A stretch of 64,000 nt of DNA from NCBI RefSeq assembly GCF_963676685.1, contig NC_092346.1, positions 48,513,062 to 48,577,061 on the forward strand, read 5' to 3'. The position numbers were made by a program, and so were the translations under genes. Below, in pieces: positions 46,229-58,684 of this stretch (positions are counted from its first letter, which is position 1; every line of letters begins with the position of its first letter). The notes under the pieces were generated by a model, which saw nothing but the letters and a program-made list of their open reading frames with translations, ran no database searches and was not told where the DNA came from. Source of the DNA: Mytilus edulis. Its lineage: Eukaryota > Mollusca > Bivalvia > Mytilida > Mytilidae.

Positions 46229-46844
46229 GTGACGCACTTATGTAACGAATGTGGCATTTTGAGCTCTATGAAATTATTTTCACTAGTCCAAACAATTAGC
46301 ATGACAGTGACGATATTGAAATTAACCCCATTTGATGATCATTTTGACTACAAACGATAAGACATAACACATTATCCAACCGAAACCACAGCAGAATCGC
46401 AAAAAATATATACATGAATGATGAATGTATAAAATACCGAGACACCTAGTATAGCAACGAAACTTCACACTCGATAAAACAGTGTTGGTTACCTAAACTG
46501 AACCCGTTTCCAAGCATTTCTAATTTCTATGAACAAATTATTTTTTGGCCTTTTTGAATTGGAGCTACGACAAAAAAAAGTAAAAAAAGTTGTTGTTACA
46601 AAATATTTTTTTCAAAATGTCAAATCGGAACGAGGCACACAAAAACGACGTCACACGTTTTATTTCTGCAATGATGACTATAAATCCCCATTACATAAAA
46701 CAGAAATAAACGTTTGCAGTGACCAGAAAAATACATCAATCTATTTGCTGGTGTATAATACGATAAACAAATCCACAACGATTGCAATTTTTTTCTCTGT
46801 GCTATAAACTTTTGTCTATGATTATAATTTTGAAATTATCAGTT

Positions 46845-47010
46845 TTCCCCACTACACATTAGTAGCAATAAACCAACGTCAACTGCATATGGGATACATA
46901 CTTCCAAACTTATTCGGTATTCAAGAGCTTGCAGATCCCACCAAGACTTTGTGAAACGTCACCAGTGTCTGAGCAGAAAGTTGATGAACCAGGTTTTGTC
47001 AAAGAACTAT
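46845..47010 (+). mobile_element. P2 coding remnant
   Basis: Decayed match to the 'AYGVYISQLIRYSRAC' part of P2 ('catatgggatacatacttcc', 'tattcaagagcttgcagatc') with frame breaks. Confidence 0.5.
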
Positions 47011-47014
47011 ATAT

Positions 47015-47096
47015 AACGCTACGCGCGTTATTCAGTATGCAGCAAATTTTTTATGTTATTTCTTCATAGACAGAAAAAATATTACAGTCATTCCTT
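47015..47096. mobile_element. Partial copy of the 1574-1725 foldback element
   Basis: 'aacgctacgcgcgttattca' through 'gacagaaaaaatattacagt' matches the element's core and right arm. It interrupts the flanking P2 remnants. Confidence 0.6.
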
Positions 47097-47279
47097 AATC
47101 AGTTTATTTTCGCTATTATCAAGAATTCAATATTCAACATTGTCTTACATGGAACATGCTGAAAATGCAATCACACATTCATTAATCAGATTATTCCATA
47201 TCTCAACAATAAAGTTATGTTTAACATCAAATACTATTATGCCTGCTTCATATTTGGAATTAATTTTTAAAAAATGACA

Positions 47280-47420
47280 ATGTAGGTACGTTGAGAATAA
47301 AGCTTTACGAATAAAGGGATGACTTCGATCTTGCAATATCCATAGAGTGCCTGCATATGGAGCATATATACATATCTTCAATACGATACGATATTCCAGA
47401 GTTTGTATTTCCTATAAATT
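47280..47420 (+). mobile_element. Second P2 coding remnant
   Basis: 'aataaagctttacgaataaa' and 'gcctgcatatggagcatata' resemble the same P2 coding segment as 46845-47010, broken by several frameshifts. Confidence 0.45.
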
Positions 47421-47810
47421 AAAAGTAGAGGATGGATGCCAATAAGGTCAGAATTTACCTTGAACTCGTCAAGCGATAAGATTTCGACAGGAGAAAATCC
47501 GCATTACAACAGTTGATAGCCATGACGCAATAAATATATCGAGAAAAGGTTTGTTTTTTTAAATTGTGAGGAATATTCTCATGATCGAAATATTCACCAA
47601 AAAAAAAATGCTATTCCCAATTTGTGGATCATACTGTACTAAACAATACGTAAACAAAACATCAGGAATAACCAACAACATACAAATATTGAAAACTACA
47701 ATATGAAACTACCCACAATTATTTCACGTTCTCCAAGATAATTATCAAATAAAGAAAAAAAAACACCAAATAATGATCATAAATATATAATCAAGATAGC
47801 CTGACATGGT

Positions 47811-48290
47811 CCTGGTACATATGGTGGCGAAGTAACAACAGTTTAACATACGTATAAACCTTTACATTTGGATTATTTTGGAAACCAACAATATGCCAAT
47901 GAACTTTCGTTTTCGACAAAAAACCAATATTAAGACGACATGTTTAGACGGTAAACAACTCTAACATTGGGCTAATCCCAAATTACAATCAGGAAATAAA
48001 GTAAAGAACACAATTTAGAAGGAAAGATCAAAATATAAGTGTATTTGGTACTGGTACATATGCTGGCGGGATAATACCAGTTTTACATGCGCAAAAACCT
48101 ACATATTTGGTTTATTTTGGAAACCAACACCATGCCAATGAACTTCAGTTTTCGACATAAACAAATATGAAGACGACATGTTTAGAAGGTAAACAACGCT
48201 ACCAACAGGGTTAACACTAATTTGAACAAAGAAATAAAGAAAGAACTTATATAATTTAGAAGGAAGGATCAAAATAGAAGTTTACTTAGT
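47811..48290. repeat. Diverged tandem duplication of about 240 bp
   Basis: 'ctggtacatatg' starts at 47811 and 48051. Shared blocks include 'ttattttggaaaccaaca', 'gacgacatgtttaga' and 'aatttagaaggaa'. Confidence 0.75.
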
Positions 48291-48904
48291 AACCACAGCT
48301 GTTTGTTGTATCTTGACAAAATATCGACATGCTGTATGGAGAGTTGTATATTTTGACGTGCTCGGAGCACATGACAAATAGAAATTCACTTCCCGCCTTT
48401 TTTTATGGTAATGTATTGTCTTACATATTCATGTGAACATGTCTGAATTTTATATCAGTCAGCGAGGTTTAATCGGTTGTATGTGTACTATTATTTCTGG
48501 ATATTAAAAGTCAGATAACGTGCTCCATACATGCCATGTTTGTAATTTTCCTTTCATATCCGTTGACAGCAAGGAATTATTCAATCTAAAACTGCACTCC
48601 TACATAATCCTACCGACGGAATTATCCCCTTTCAATAAATAATACTTTAAAAAATCGTGTTTCCTGCAGCATATTGTATTGTTGCGAAGTACTGTTTAAG
48701 CCAAAGCTTAATAATGATCCGTTAGTCAAAAAATTGATTTGGCATTGTTTTTTATCCTTTTAAGTGACAGATTGAATAGGCCGTTTATCTCTTCGAAAAT
48801 GTACCAATCCATTCTTGTCTTTAACATATTTGGCTTTAAGCGTTTCTGATTAAGGAAAATTTAGGAAACATTTCAGGTCCATATATATATATAGGGTGTT
48901 ACTT

Positions 48905-48965
48905 TCATTTTATAGCACTGTATTGATTCCGCTGCTTGTGGACTTTTAGTCCCCGATAGTTTACT
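48905..48965 (-). repeat. Fragment of the 355-bp satellite family
   Basis: 'agcactgtattgattccgct' and 'agtccccgatagttt' resemble the reverse of the unit's 'ggggacgaaacgtccacc...cagtggtgt' end. Confidence 0.45.
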
Positions 48966-49176
48966 TGCTCGAAAGCAATCATAGAGATACTGACACGATT
49001 TGTAACAAACCGTTCTTAACAGCTATCTGTTGATAAATATAGAAATTGTTATGAAACGAAGTTTCCAACTCCCTCATGCAAATTTTACCTTACATGACTC
49101 GCTATTACGTTTTCATTCTTATTTGTCATATAACTCTTCACATGTATCGATTTCTATTCAGTTTTGACTTTCAAAC

Positions 49177-49455
49177 AGACTCATCGTCGATACCAGGATT
49201 GAAATCTATATACCAGACTCTACAAAAGACTCATCGGTGACGCTCGAATCAACGCAGTAAACAAATAACAAAGAAGTAAGAAATTGAAGAGAATTGAGGA
49301 GACACATGGACAAAATGTTTTGCAAAATACAGCTTTATTAATCTATACATGGGTTAGGGAATTCTCAGTATCTAGAAAAGTTTTGTCAACAGTTTATTTA
49401 ATATCACGATCATATCAATTGTAAATCATGTCAACATAGAGAGTTTAGCTATCAT
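49177..49455 (+). repeat. Diverged single copy of the 355-bp satellite family
   Basis: 'agactcatcggtgacgctcg', 'agttgaagagcattgagga'-like and 'atgtcaaca' blocks occur in the same order as in the tandem unit, much mutated. Confidence 0.6.
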
Positions 49456-49720
49456 ATAGAAGATAAATCCGGACACGCGTTTCAAACGCTGACAATTTAT
49501 AAAGCGTTATTTTCAATGCCTTTATTATGTATTTTGCATTAAAGGGACATAAGCTCCTACATGGACAAATACTATCATTTATTTATGATTATTTTGTTTC
49601 AAACATAACTAAAAGCAGAACACTGGAATGATATTTAACTATTACATGTAGCAATCTGTTTAGTTCAATTCTATCAAAATAAGCTCAGAACTTCACTGAT
49701 ATGTATAGTAATTTGCTTGA

Positions 49721-50864
49721 GTGTCAATAATTTATTATATTTGGCACCTTCTTTTGTGTACATCGTTGGAAGTACTTGATAAATTGCATGCTTATATTGG
49801 TGATTTTGAATCTGTTCAAAGTTTTGATTTTTCTACCCTGTATACCACATTGCCTCACATTCTCATTAAGAAAAAATTCACACACCTAATTAAATGGGCA
49901 TTCAAAAAATCAGAATGTGAATATATATGTTCAAACTCTTCTAGGTCATTTTTTAGTAGCAATAAACAAAAAAACTATGTTAATTGGACATGCTTTGATA
50001 CTATATATGCCCTTGAATTTTTACTAGATAACATTTTTGTTCGCTTTGGGGATTCCGTATATCGTCAGATTATCGGAATTCCAATGAGGACTAACTGTGC
50101 ACTACTTATTGCGGACCTGTTTTTGTATTGTTATGAGTTACAATTTATGACAAAAATAAGCAAAGACCCATCGAAACAACATCTGATAAACAAATTTAAT
50201 AATACTTTTAGATATTTGGATGATATTTTGGCTCTCAATAATGACGACTTCAGTATGTATATTAATGAAATTTATCCTGTTGAACTTACTTTAAATAAAG
50301 CTAATACTAACAATGACCACTGCCCTTTTCTCGATCTTGATATCTATATCACTAATGGAAAGCTGAATACTAAAATTTATGATAAAAGGGATGATTCTTC
50401 ATTTCCTATCGTTAATTATCCGTTTTTAGATGGTGACGTTCCCTTGTCACCATCTTACGGTGTTTATATATCTCAACTTGTACGATTCGCTCGTGTATGT
50501 AACACTGTTTTAGATTTAAACGAGAGAAATTTATGTATTACTGAAAACATTATTACACCGGGGTTTTCGATATCACAAACTAGTCAAAACATTTACTAAA
50601 TTTTATCATCGGTATAAAGACATCATTCGTAAATATAGCTTAACATGCAGACTTCTAATACGTTCAGGTATTTCACATTCAATTTTTTATGGAAATATTC
50701 TTTATAAAGCACAAAGGTGTCAGTATTCAACTCAGAAACTTACAAAACCTTTGAATAGACTTATTAAGAAGGGATATGGTTACGATACTGTTGTCAAGTC
50801 ATTAAAGATTGCATATGTTGGCGTTAATATTGAGTCACCGATAAGGTCTTTGCATCGGAACTAA
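49721..50864 (+). pseudogene. Penelope-like reverse transcriptase (family P1), frameshifted
   Basis: The frame 49721-50599 shows ordered reverse transcriptase motifs: SFDFSTLYTTLP, IIGIPMRTNC...IADLFLYCYE, RYLDDIL (the catalytic YxDD-type box) and CPFLDLDIYI. A single frameshift near 50550 moves the reading to another frame, which continues as LVKTFTKFYHRYKD... to the stop at 50862-50864, matching the intact tail copy at 34617-34333. The N-terminal part is missing or unrecognised, and no GIY-YIG nuclease was seen. The motif order resembles Penelope-like elements more than LINEs or LTR elements; that assignment is inferred. Confidence 0.7.
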
Positions 50865-51490
50865 ACACATTTATTCTAAAAGCAGTTGTTGGCATGACAC
50901 GGATTATGTTCTTCTCATATATATTATGATGGTATGATACTAACGGGAAGGATTCTGCCTGATGTTCATATGATGAAATCATAATCTTTCAGTCAGTTTA
51001 ATTGAAGTCTGGAGCTGGCATGTCAGTTAACTGCTAGTAGTCTGTTGTTATTTATGTATTATTGTCATTTTTTTTATTTTTTTGGTTACATCTTCTGACA
51101 TCAGACTCGGACTTCTCTTGAACTGAATTTTAATGTGCGTATTGTTATGCGTTTACTTTTCTACATTGGTTAGAGGTATAGGGGGAGGGTTGAGATCTCA
51201 CAAACATGTTTAACCCCGCCGCATGTTTGCGCCTGTCCCAAGTCAGGAGCCTCTGGCCTTAGTTAGTCTTGTATTATTTTAATTTTAGTTTCTTGTGTAC
51301 AATTTGGAAATTAGTATGGCGTTCATTATCACTGGACTAGTATATATGTGTTTAGGGGCCAGCTGAAGGACGCCTCCGAGTGCGGGAATTTCTCGCTACA
51401 TTGAAGACCTGTTGGTGACCCTCTGCTGTTGTTTTTTATTTGGTCGGGTTGTTGTCTCTTTGACACATTCCCCATTTCCATTCTCAATTT
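50865..51490 (+). mobile_element. 3' UTR of the P1 element
   Basis: This is the fullest copy of the P1 3' region: 'ttggcatgacacggattatg', 'ggtatagggggagggttgag', 'taaccccgccgcat', 'agtcaggagcctctggcctt' and 'tggtcgggttgttgtctctt', ending at 'cattctcaattttatt'. It defines the fragments called P1 elsewhere in the window. Confidence 0.75.
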
Positions 51491-51527
51491 TATTGTCCGC
51501 TTAGCACGTGTCGAAAATATCCGTTAG

Positions 51528-51877
51528 TATGTCCAGAATATAGGATACAATTCAAATGGGGCAATATGCGTAATTGTTTCTCCATAGGCGGTAATGGTAA
51601 CGTTTTCTTCTGTTGCTCAGCCCATATCGTAAACTTGTATATGTATGATGGCTTGTTTCGAAGCTGATACATTTTTCCATATGTGATTAAATTTTCGGGG
51701 TACGAAATGTGATTCATTTTTCCATAAATTAGCGAACCCCGAGTATGCTTTTGCGGTGCGGCTCCTCATGGTAATAAATCCCATTTTTAACACAATAAGT
51801 TCTTTGTTGCCGTAAGCTAACAGAGGATCGCCATTCAGAAGATTGAGTTTTCTGTCAGTACTCATACTCCAAAACAA
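51528..51877 (-). pseudogene. Possible fragment of an unknown coding sequence with an internal stop
   Basis: On the minus strand one frame reads MFWSMSTDRKLNLLNGDPLL... through a TGA near 51617 and on as ATEENVTITAYGETITHI to a stop near 51528. The continuity across one TGA suggests a decayed exon or retrocopy. I do not recognise the protein; chance openness is possible. Confidence 0.3.
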
Positions 51878-51879
51878 AG

Positions 51880-53060
51880 AAATGTTTTTGTCATTGTCCG
51901 CATCGTTTCTATTACCATATCAGTCAAAATTATGTTTCCTACCAAAAACGTATAGCCTTTCTAATCCCCAAAGTACTGGTATTTGGTGTACACATTATAA
52001 CTTAATAAAACAAATATATCAATGGTTTTTCTTTAAGAAAAAGACATATAACTAATGTTTTGTTTTTCATATATCTTTATATCATATAATATCGCAAATA
52101 TTCAAAATACTTGCACTTAATAAACTCAACCTGTTTCAAAAAATAAGATTCTAATAATTGCTTCATAACAATAAGTTTCATACATATGTTAATAAGAGCT
52201 TATATTAATACTCCTTTGTATTAAAGTGAATCACTCTAGGGATCAAGGTATGTCTTCTTTACATGAATAGTTGTCATCTTTTATACGGTACATGCATTTA
52301 TACTGTGGGTGAAAATCAAAGACTTGTAAAAGTACATACTTTTTCTAATAATTTGCACTTCCTGTTGATAAGGAAGTATTCAATTCTGATCAGTACAAAT
52401 AAAAATACAATAGTGTGAATTGATTATAGATCTGAAATAAATCATGACATATTTCATTAGTGCACAATATCCTTGATACATGACAACTGATCAGTTAAAA
52501 CGAAAATAAAAATACTTCATATACTTAAGAGTTTTCCTAACATATCTTTAAATGTTTTATCTCCATTGTGTCTTTATTAAAAGATTTCGATAGACGATTT
52601 TGATTCATTTTTTTTAATTTCAAACGAATCGTTTAAAAAAAGATTGAATTCAACAGATATGACTGCATATGATAAATGATTAAACCTTGCACTTTCTTTT
52701 CATAAATAGTTTTGTTCACAATGTATAATGATACATTTTCATTAATTTTATGATAGTGTGAGTTGGGAAATTTTATCCAAACTTAAGAATTAACTTGAAA
52801 GAAAAATTATAAGACTAGCTGTGGAAATATAATTAACAATTTTTTATGGCTGTTTGGATTCTTTTGTTATAATGCGCCGTCCTTAGAGTTACATGCGTAA
52901 AATTCATCACTCAAAAATCGTCAAAGGACCGAATAAATGTAGCTAAATTATGAAAAAAATAAGAATGATTTTGAATTGGCTTCAGCTGGATACTAACAGA
53001 TTACACAAATATTTATGTTTTTTAAAATCTACTAGTGTAAGAAATCCAAACCTCATGTTG
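51880..53060. other. AT-rich DNA with nothing recognised
   Basis: No exon, repeat of the named families or structured element was identified on either strand. Confidence 0.4.
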
Positions 53061-53064
53061 ACAA

Positions 53065-53425
53065 TGCAATATATATATAAAAAGAAGATGTTGTATGATT
53101 GCAAATGAGACAACTATTCACCTTTCAACTTTAAGATTACCAATAAGACAATTATTCACAAGAGACCAAATGAAAAAGAACGTAACAGCTATAGATCACC
53201 ACACGTCCTTCAACAAAAGAAAATCAAAAATCGTATAGCCGGCTATAAAAGGCCCGAAAATCACAAATTAAAGTAAAACGAGTCAAACGAGAAAATCAAC
53301 AGCCTAATTAATGTACAAAAAACAATGGACGAAACACAAATATGTAACACATTAACAAATTACAACCACTGAATTACAGACTCCTATCTTGGGACAGGTA
53401 CATACGTACAAATCTAGAGTGTTTA
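53065..53425 (+). repeat. R1 copy, longest in the window
   Basis: It runs from 'aaaaagaagatgttgtatga' through 'agccggctataaaaggccc', 'acgaaacacaaatatgtaac' and 'gaattacagactcctatctt', which shows the full order of R1 segments. Confidence 0.65.
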
Positions 53426-53429
53426 AACA

Positions 53430-53590
53430 TTTTGAATTGAAAATGGAAATGAGGAATTTGTAAAAGAGACAACAATCCAACCAAAAAAAACAGATAACAG
53501 CCGAAGGCTACCAATGGGTCTTCAATGAAGCGAAAAAATCCAACAACTGGAGTTGGGCCTCAGTTTTTTTTGTTAAGAGCAGGAAATTTG
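53430..53590 (-). mobile_element. Decayed P1 3' tip
   Basis: 'gaaaatggaaatgaggaatt' and 'ccaatgggtcttcaatgaag' match the P1 tail in reverse, immediately after the R1 copy. Confidence 0.55.
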
Positions 53591-54033
53591 TCTTTTAATT
53601 GGTCATCTGGGTACTCTCAATCAGTTATAGCACTGTATTATTATGCGCAGATAAAGTGCGATGCACTCTCCAAAATCTAGACATCAATTTTGAAGTTTCC
53701 ATTCTATCAAAGTGAAATATTCATTATATTCTGCAGAACACGAACAATCTTTTTGAAACCAACACTCGTTTTGAGGCAAAAGAAGAGTTTTTTAACTCAA
53801 TTATTTTTTTTTTATTTTCCATTTTTGTAAATACAATAAATTATGAAAATATTCGGATGTTTTTAGTAGTTTCTTAAATGTGTGTATTGTTTCTATATTT
53901 CCCCAAAAAATTGATTTTTAAAAGTTATGAACGTGTTCGTTAAATTTCTTTTCTATTGTAGTATGTTATTTGGTGATGCTTACCTGTATTTGCACCAAGC
54001 AAATAATTATGTTAAATGTATATATTATTTAAG

Positions 54034-54193
54034 AAATAATTGATGCAAGCTATACTTTATTGTAGTTTTAACATGGGTAGGCATTATATTCGTTATTATT
54101 TTTTCCCGAGCGATAGTGTGGCCTAAAATAACACGAATATAATGCCTACCCACGTTAAAACTACATAAAGTATAGCTTGCATCAATTATTTCG
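54034..54193. mobile_element. Foldback element with arms of about 60 bp
   Basis: 'aaataattgatgcaagctat' on the left pairs with 'atagcttgcatcaattattt' on the right, and the arms continue through 'gggtaggcattatattcg' with few mismatches. There is no coding capacity. Confidence 0.75.
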
Positions 54194-54796
54194 ATTATGA
54201 TTGGGAAAATTCAGGTACTTTCTATGTCTGATGTGTATAAGGGTAAAGCGATTAGGTAGGCTCTTCCATGAACCTCCCTTTTTTGTTTGTAAAAAAGCAA
54301 ACGGTTGTAATTTTTCATAAGAAGGAGTTTTTGAACATCCAGCATGAACGGTTGTCGTATCTAGGTCAAATATGTCAATTTCGGAATGCAACACATTACA
54401 GTCATAATAAATGAATTAGTAACTACATATGTAAAAATAAAACAAACAGGCAATTCTGTCTCAATTCTATATTACTAATTAAATCCTTTCTAGATACAGA
54501 TAGTATTATTTTCCACTTATGTAAGTACATCTGGCAATTGCGATATACAAGATTCACTTTTTCAGAAAAGTCCAATTCAAACATCAACTGTATTCCACAT
54601 ATTTTCTATATTATACGCTATGTTACAAATAATTTGTACCTGGGTACGTCCGTACTTCACGAGTTGATAATTGACACGAGCTTAACCAAGGTCACACATT
54701 GTTACCTTTTGTCGATTGACAAATTATATCTTAAAGTAGTAGATCATGTAGATAAATCACATAAATTAAATACTTTTTTAAACTATCGATACCATT

Positions 54797-56617
54797 ATGA
54801 AAAACATCAATTTTTGTACACTTAATGTTAATGGTATAAAAAATAAAGAAAAAGGATTGAGGGTTATAGAGTGGATTAAACGCAATAAATGCTCCGTTGC
54901 CTTATTACAAGAAACGCACTTTAACGAAGACACAAAAAAAAATCTTGAAAAAGAATCTGATTTTATTTTCTACTGCAGTAATGGCACTACAGCTAGTAGG
55001 GGGGTAGCAATCGCTATAAATAAATACGCAGATATCGAGGTAATTGATAAATTCTGTGATAACGACGGGAGACTTATCCTATTAAATGTAAAAATGAATA
55101 ATTTGATTTTTTCATTAGTTTGTCTGTATGCACCAAATTACAGGACTGATAGGAATTCTTTCTATAAAAAGGTCAACATTTTTTTAAAGGAAAACTCGAT
55201 TGGCATTATTTTGGTTGGAGGCGATTTCAATGAAGCGTTAAGAAATAATGATAGAAAAAGTTTAAATAAAAATGCACGATTTACCGAGCCTGTTAATAGT
55301 TTAAAAACTTTTATTAAAAGTCATAGCCTTATAGATATTTGGCGCTTTCTACACGAAAGCACACAACAATTTACATGGAGAAGAAAAGATAAGACTCAAG
55401 CAAGTAGGATAGATTATATTTTAATTGGAAAAGATTTTCAGTCTCTTGTTGAGAATTGTAAAATAAAACCAGCACTTATTAAAGTGACGGACCACCAAGG
55501 GGTAGTAATTAACATTCGGGTTTTAGATTCTGAAAGAGGGAATGGGTACTGGAAATTGAATAATTCTATTTTAAAAGATATTGAGTATCAAGATAAAATC
55601 AATAATGTGATAAATAGATTTAAAGGTCGTATAATCAATAGTGACAGCAGTGATATACGTTTACTATGGGATAATTTAAAAGTCGAAATCAGGGACGAAT
55701 CTATACTTTACTGTAAAAGAAAATCAAAGTTATCAAGGGAGACAACAAGAAAGTTAGAAAACGAATTAGAGCAACTTACGAAATTAAGAGATGAACAATT
55801 AAAGGAAGATGAAAAGTTAACACAAGATATAAAACAATTAGAGGTGCATTTAGAAGAAATTTATGAATATAAAGCCAAGGGGGCTCAAATTAGATCAAGG
55901 GAAAAATGGGTGGAATTAGGGGAGAAAAATAACGCTTATTTTTTAGGGTTAGAAAAACAGCGACAGGTTAAAAAATCTATTAATAAGCTTAGAAACGAAA
56001 GAAACGAAGTAACAACAAACCAGGATAAAATTTTGGAAATGATAAAGAATTATTATAAAGTATTATACACTACAACATGCCCCGATAAAAATTTGTTACA
56101 TTCATACGTTGCTGATACTATTATGGAAAAAGATATAAATATTAATGACTTTAAAGAATGTGATGGGGAAGTAACTATAGATGAATGCACCAGTGCAATA
56201 AACACGATGAAGCTAAATAAATCACCAGGTCTTGACGGCTTGACTTTGGAATTTTATAAGACTTTCTGGGAAAAATTAAAACTAATGTTAGTTAAAGTTC
56301 TTAATAAGGGACACGAGGAAAAACTTTTATCGTATACCCAACGAACAGGTGTACTATCTTTATTATTTAAAAAGAATGACCCATTATCTTTGGACAATTA
56401 TCGTCCTATATCATTATTAAACGTAGATTTAAAAATACTATCCCATGTTTTGGCACAGAGACTTAAAAAACTGCTTCCTAAACTAATCAATGAAGATCAA
56501 ACTGGGTATGTAAAAAATCGTTTTATTGGATTCAATTTAAGGCAAATTCAAGACATTATGGACTATGCAGAATCATATGGAATAGATGGGGCTATCGTAT
56601 TTGTTGATTTTATATAA
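54797..56617 (+). pseudogene. LINE ORF2 part 1: AP-endonuclease and N-terminal reverse transcriptase
   Basis: It starts MKNINFCTLNVNGIK; endonuclease landmarks follow in order: LLQETH, GGDFNEAL, SRIDYILI and TDHQGVV (catalytic Asn, Glu, Asp and His region). A Lys/Glu-rich linker precedes the reverse transcriptase, with SPGLDGL, YRPISLLN and a final FVDF (catalytic motif A). Right after motif A the frame ends: about 30 residues normally found before the LYKGIQT segment are deleted, and the frame shifts. Confidence 0.87.
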
Positions 56618-58493
56618 GGGAATACAAACATGTGTAATAAATAATGGATGGGTATCTGAGATTTTTGAAAACTCTAGAGGAATCCGTCAAGGATGCCCTT
56701 TATCTGCTTTACTTTTTGTTTTGTCAGTAGAAATTATGGCTTTGAGATTACGACAAAACCCCGACATCAAAGGTATTCGAATTACTATTGATAAAAAAAC
56801 ACATAGCATAAAAATATCTCAATTGGCAGATGATACAACTCTTTTTTGTAGTTCAAAAACCGACATATCAAATGCTATGAATATAATAGAAACGTTTGGT
56901 TCTTTCTCAGGTCTGAGATTAAATCGTAGTAAAACAGAAGGAATATGGATAGGGGCGCTTAAACATAGTAAAGATAAAATTGAGGGAATACGCTGGACGG
57001 ACAAACCAGTTAAAGCCTTAGGGATTTATTTTGGTCACAACATAAACGAATGTGAAAAGTTAAATTGGGAACCTAAAATTGATAAAATGAAATCCTTACT
57101 GAAGGCATGGAAAAAAAGAAAATTAACAACAATTGGAAAAATATTAATTATAAAATCTTTGATCTTACCTAAATTTACATTTTTGGCTACTTCGTGTATT
57201 GTTCCAAACAAATACATAAAAGAGATTGAAAGCTGTTGTTTTAAATATATTTGGGAAGGTAAAAATGACAAAGTAAAAAGAAATACACTTATTGGCGATT
57301 ATCAAAAAGGGGGGTTAAAAATGGTTGATTTTGATAGCTATTTTACATCACTGAAAGCTTCATGGGTTTCCAAATTCAATTCAACCACTATGCCGAACTG
57401 GAAGATTATTCCTACCAAATATTTCAACAATCTGGGAAAAAATTATCTTGTCTTTAACATGAATTTAGATAACATTAAATCACTAAAAGAATTTGAAAAT
57501 ATACCAGACTTTTATTTGCAAGTAATTTCAAGCTGGGTGAAAACAGGGGGAGGTTTTACAAAATTTAAAGATCATTTTTCAAATATAAGAAAACAGATTA
57601 TTTGGGGAAATAGATACGTTAAACATTGTAACAAAAGTTTGTTCTTTCAAAACTGGGTAGCAAGTGGTTTGATTTACATCAACGACATACTTGATCGTGA
57701 GGGAAAGTTATCAGAGGGTTTTATTTTAGAAAAATTAAGCAATAAGTCTAATTGGATTGCAGAGTTTACAATATTAAAATCTTCCATCCCAAAGGAATGG
57801 CAGCAAATTCTAATTAAAGAAAACTCTTTAAAGAGTAAAATTAGTATTAATAAGGATAATTTGAGATGGGGAAATAAACAAATACAAGCACAAGATATCT
57901 TTAATAAAATGTTATATAATAGTCTAGTAGATCAAAAGTATACACAGCCGATTGGTATCAATATTTGGACAAAAAATTTAAAGCTAGATAGCAAGCCAAA
58001 TATGTCATTCGTAAACGATTTTATATTTAAATTTTTAAGAGAGAATAAGATGAAAATGTTTAGATGGAAACTGCTAAATTATATTATTCCCACAAAGCAA
58101 TTACTATTTAAATGGAAAATTTCTACTAATAGTAAATGTAATTTTTGTCAAACAGAAGAGGAAGATTACTTTCATTTCTTTATAACATGTTCTTTTTTAA
58201 AAGACTTTTGGGATAAAGTGGAACATCTTCTTGCAAAACTCAATTTAAAAAATAAGATATCAGTTTAACAATTAGTATTTGGATACAAAATATCAGATAA
58301 AGGTTATTATGGTTTTAACTATTTTTTGACAGTTTTAGGTTTTTGCATTTTCAAGTCATACTATGTTTCAGAGCAAAAATTGAAATATATAGATGTGTAT
58401 GAATTGTTTATAAAGGAATTAAGAAGGGTTATGAAGGAAAGCAAAATAATTTCTCAAAATGTATTTTTCATAAATTTGAAGAAATTGATTTAA
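56608..58493 (+). pseudogene. LINE ORF2 part 2: reverse transcriptase core and C-terminus, with nonsense codon
   Basis: Reading resumes with LYKGIQTCVINNGW, then RGIRQGCPLSALLFVL (motif B) and QLADDTTLF (catalytic DD box). The thumb and a long C-terminal region follow, with CNFCQTEEEDYFHFF...C, a putative zinc knuckle. A TAA at 58266-58268 interrupts the frame. The same frame then continues for 74 codons with LINE-like residues (YGFNYFLTVLGFCIFKSYY) to a stop at 58491-58493. With the deletion upstream, this copy cannot move on its own. Confidence 0.85.
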
Positions 58494-58684
58494 TAGAATA
58501 AGTTGAAAATATTGTAATAGTTTATGTAATATTGTTTATTATATTCTGAGTATGTTCCTGGCAACTCAGAAGTTTTTTCACAGGAATACTCCACTGGCGC
58601 TTGGACAGTGAAGTATAATTGTAACAAGATATCTTTAGAATAAAGACTATATTTGTTGTTAAAAAAAAAAAGTAACTACATATG

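Larger units (their letters stand above)
44700..49700. other. Repeat-rich intergenic DNA downstream of gene B
   Basis: It contains R2/R3 pieces, a 240-bp duplication, P2 remnants and satellite-family fragments, listed separately. The remaining sequence is AT-rich with no convincing exon. Open frames such as 46529-46807 have no similarity I can name and no splice or promoter support. Confidence 0.5.
54432..58670 (+). mobile_element. LINE retrotransposon with target-site duplication and poly(A) tail
   Basis: The 14-bp word AGTAACTACATATG flanks the element at 54418-54431 and 58671-58684, and a run of A ends it at 58661-58670. The single long coding region has an AP-endonuclease followed by a reverse transcriptase and a C-terminal C-x2-C...H...C segment, the layout of L1/Tx1-type LINEs. 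No ORF1 was found; the 365 bases before the coding region may be a 5' leader or the element may be 5'-truncated. It is broken, as described in the ORF entries. Confidence 0.88.

Noticed and set aside
46529..46807. A 92-codon basic frame
   Set aside because: No recognisable domain, signal peptide or splice context; lies among repeats.
54538..54825. Possible LINE ORF1
   Set aside because: The 95-codon frame has no RNA-binding, coiled-coil or zinc-knuckle features and overlaps the ORF2 start; no evidence that it is coding.
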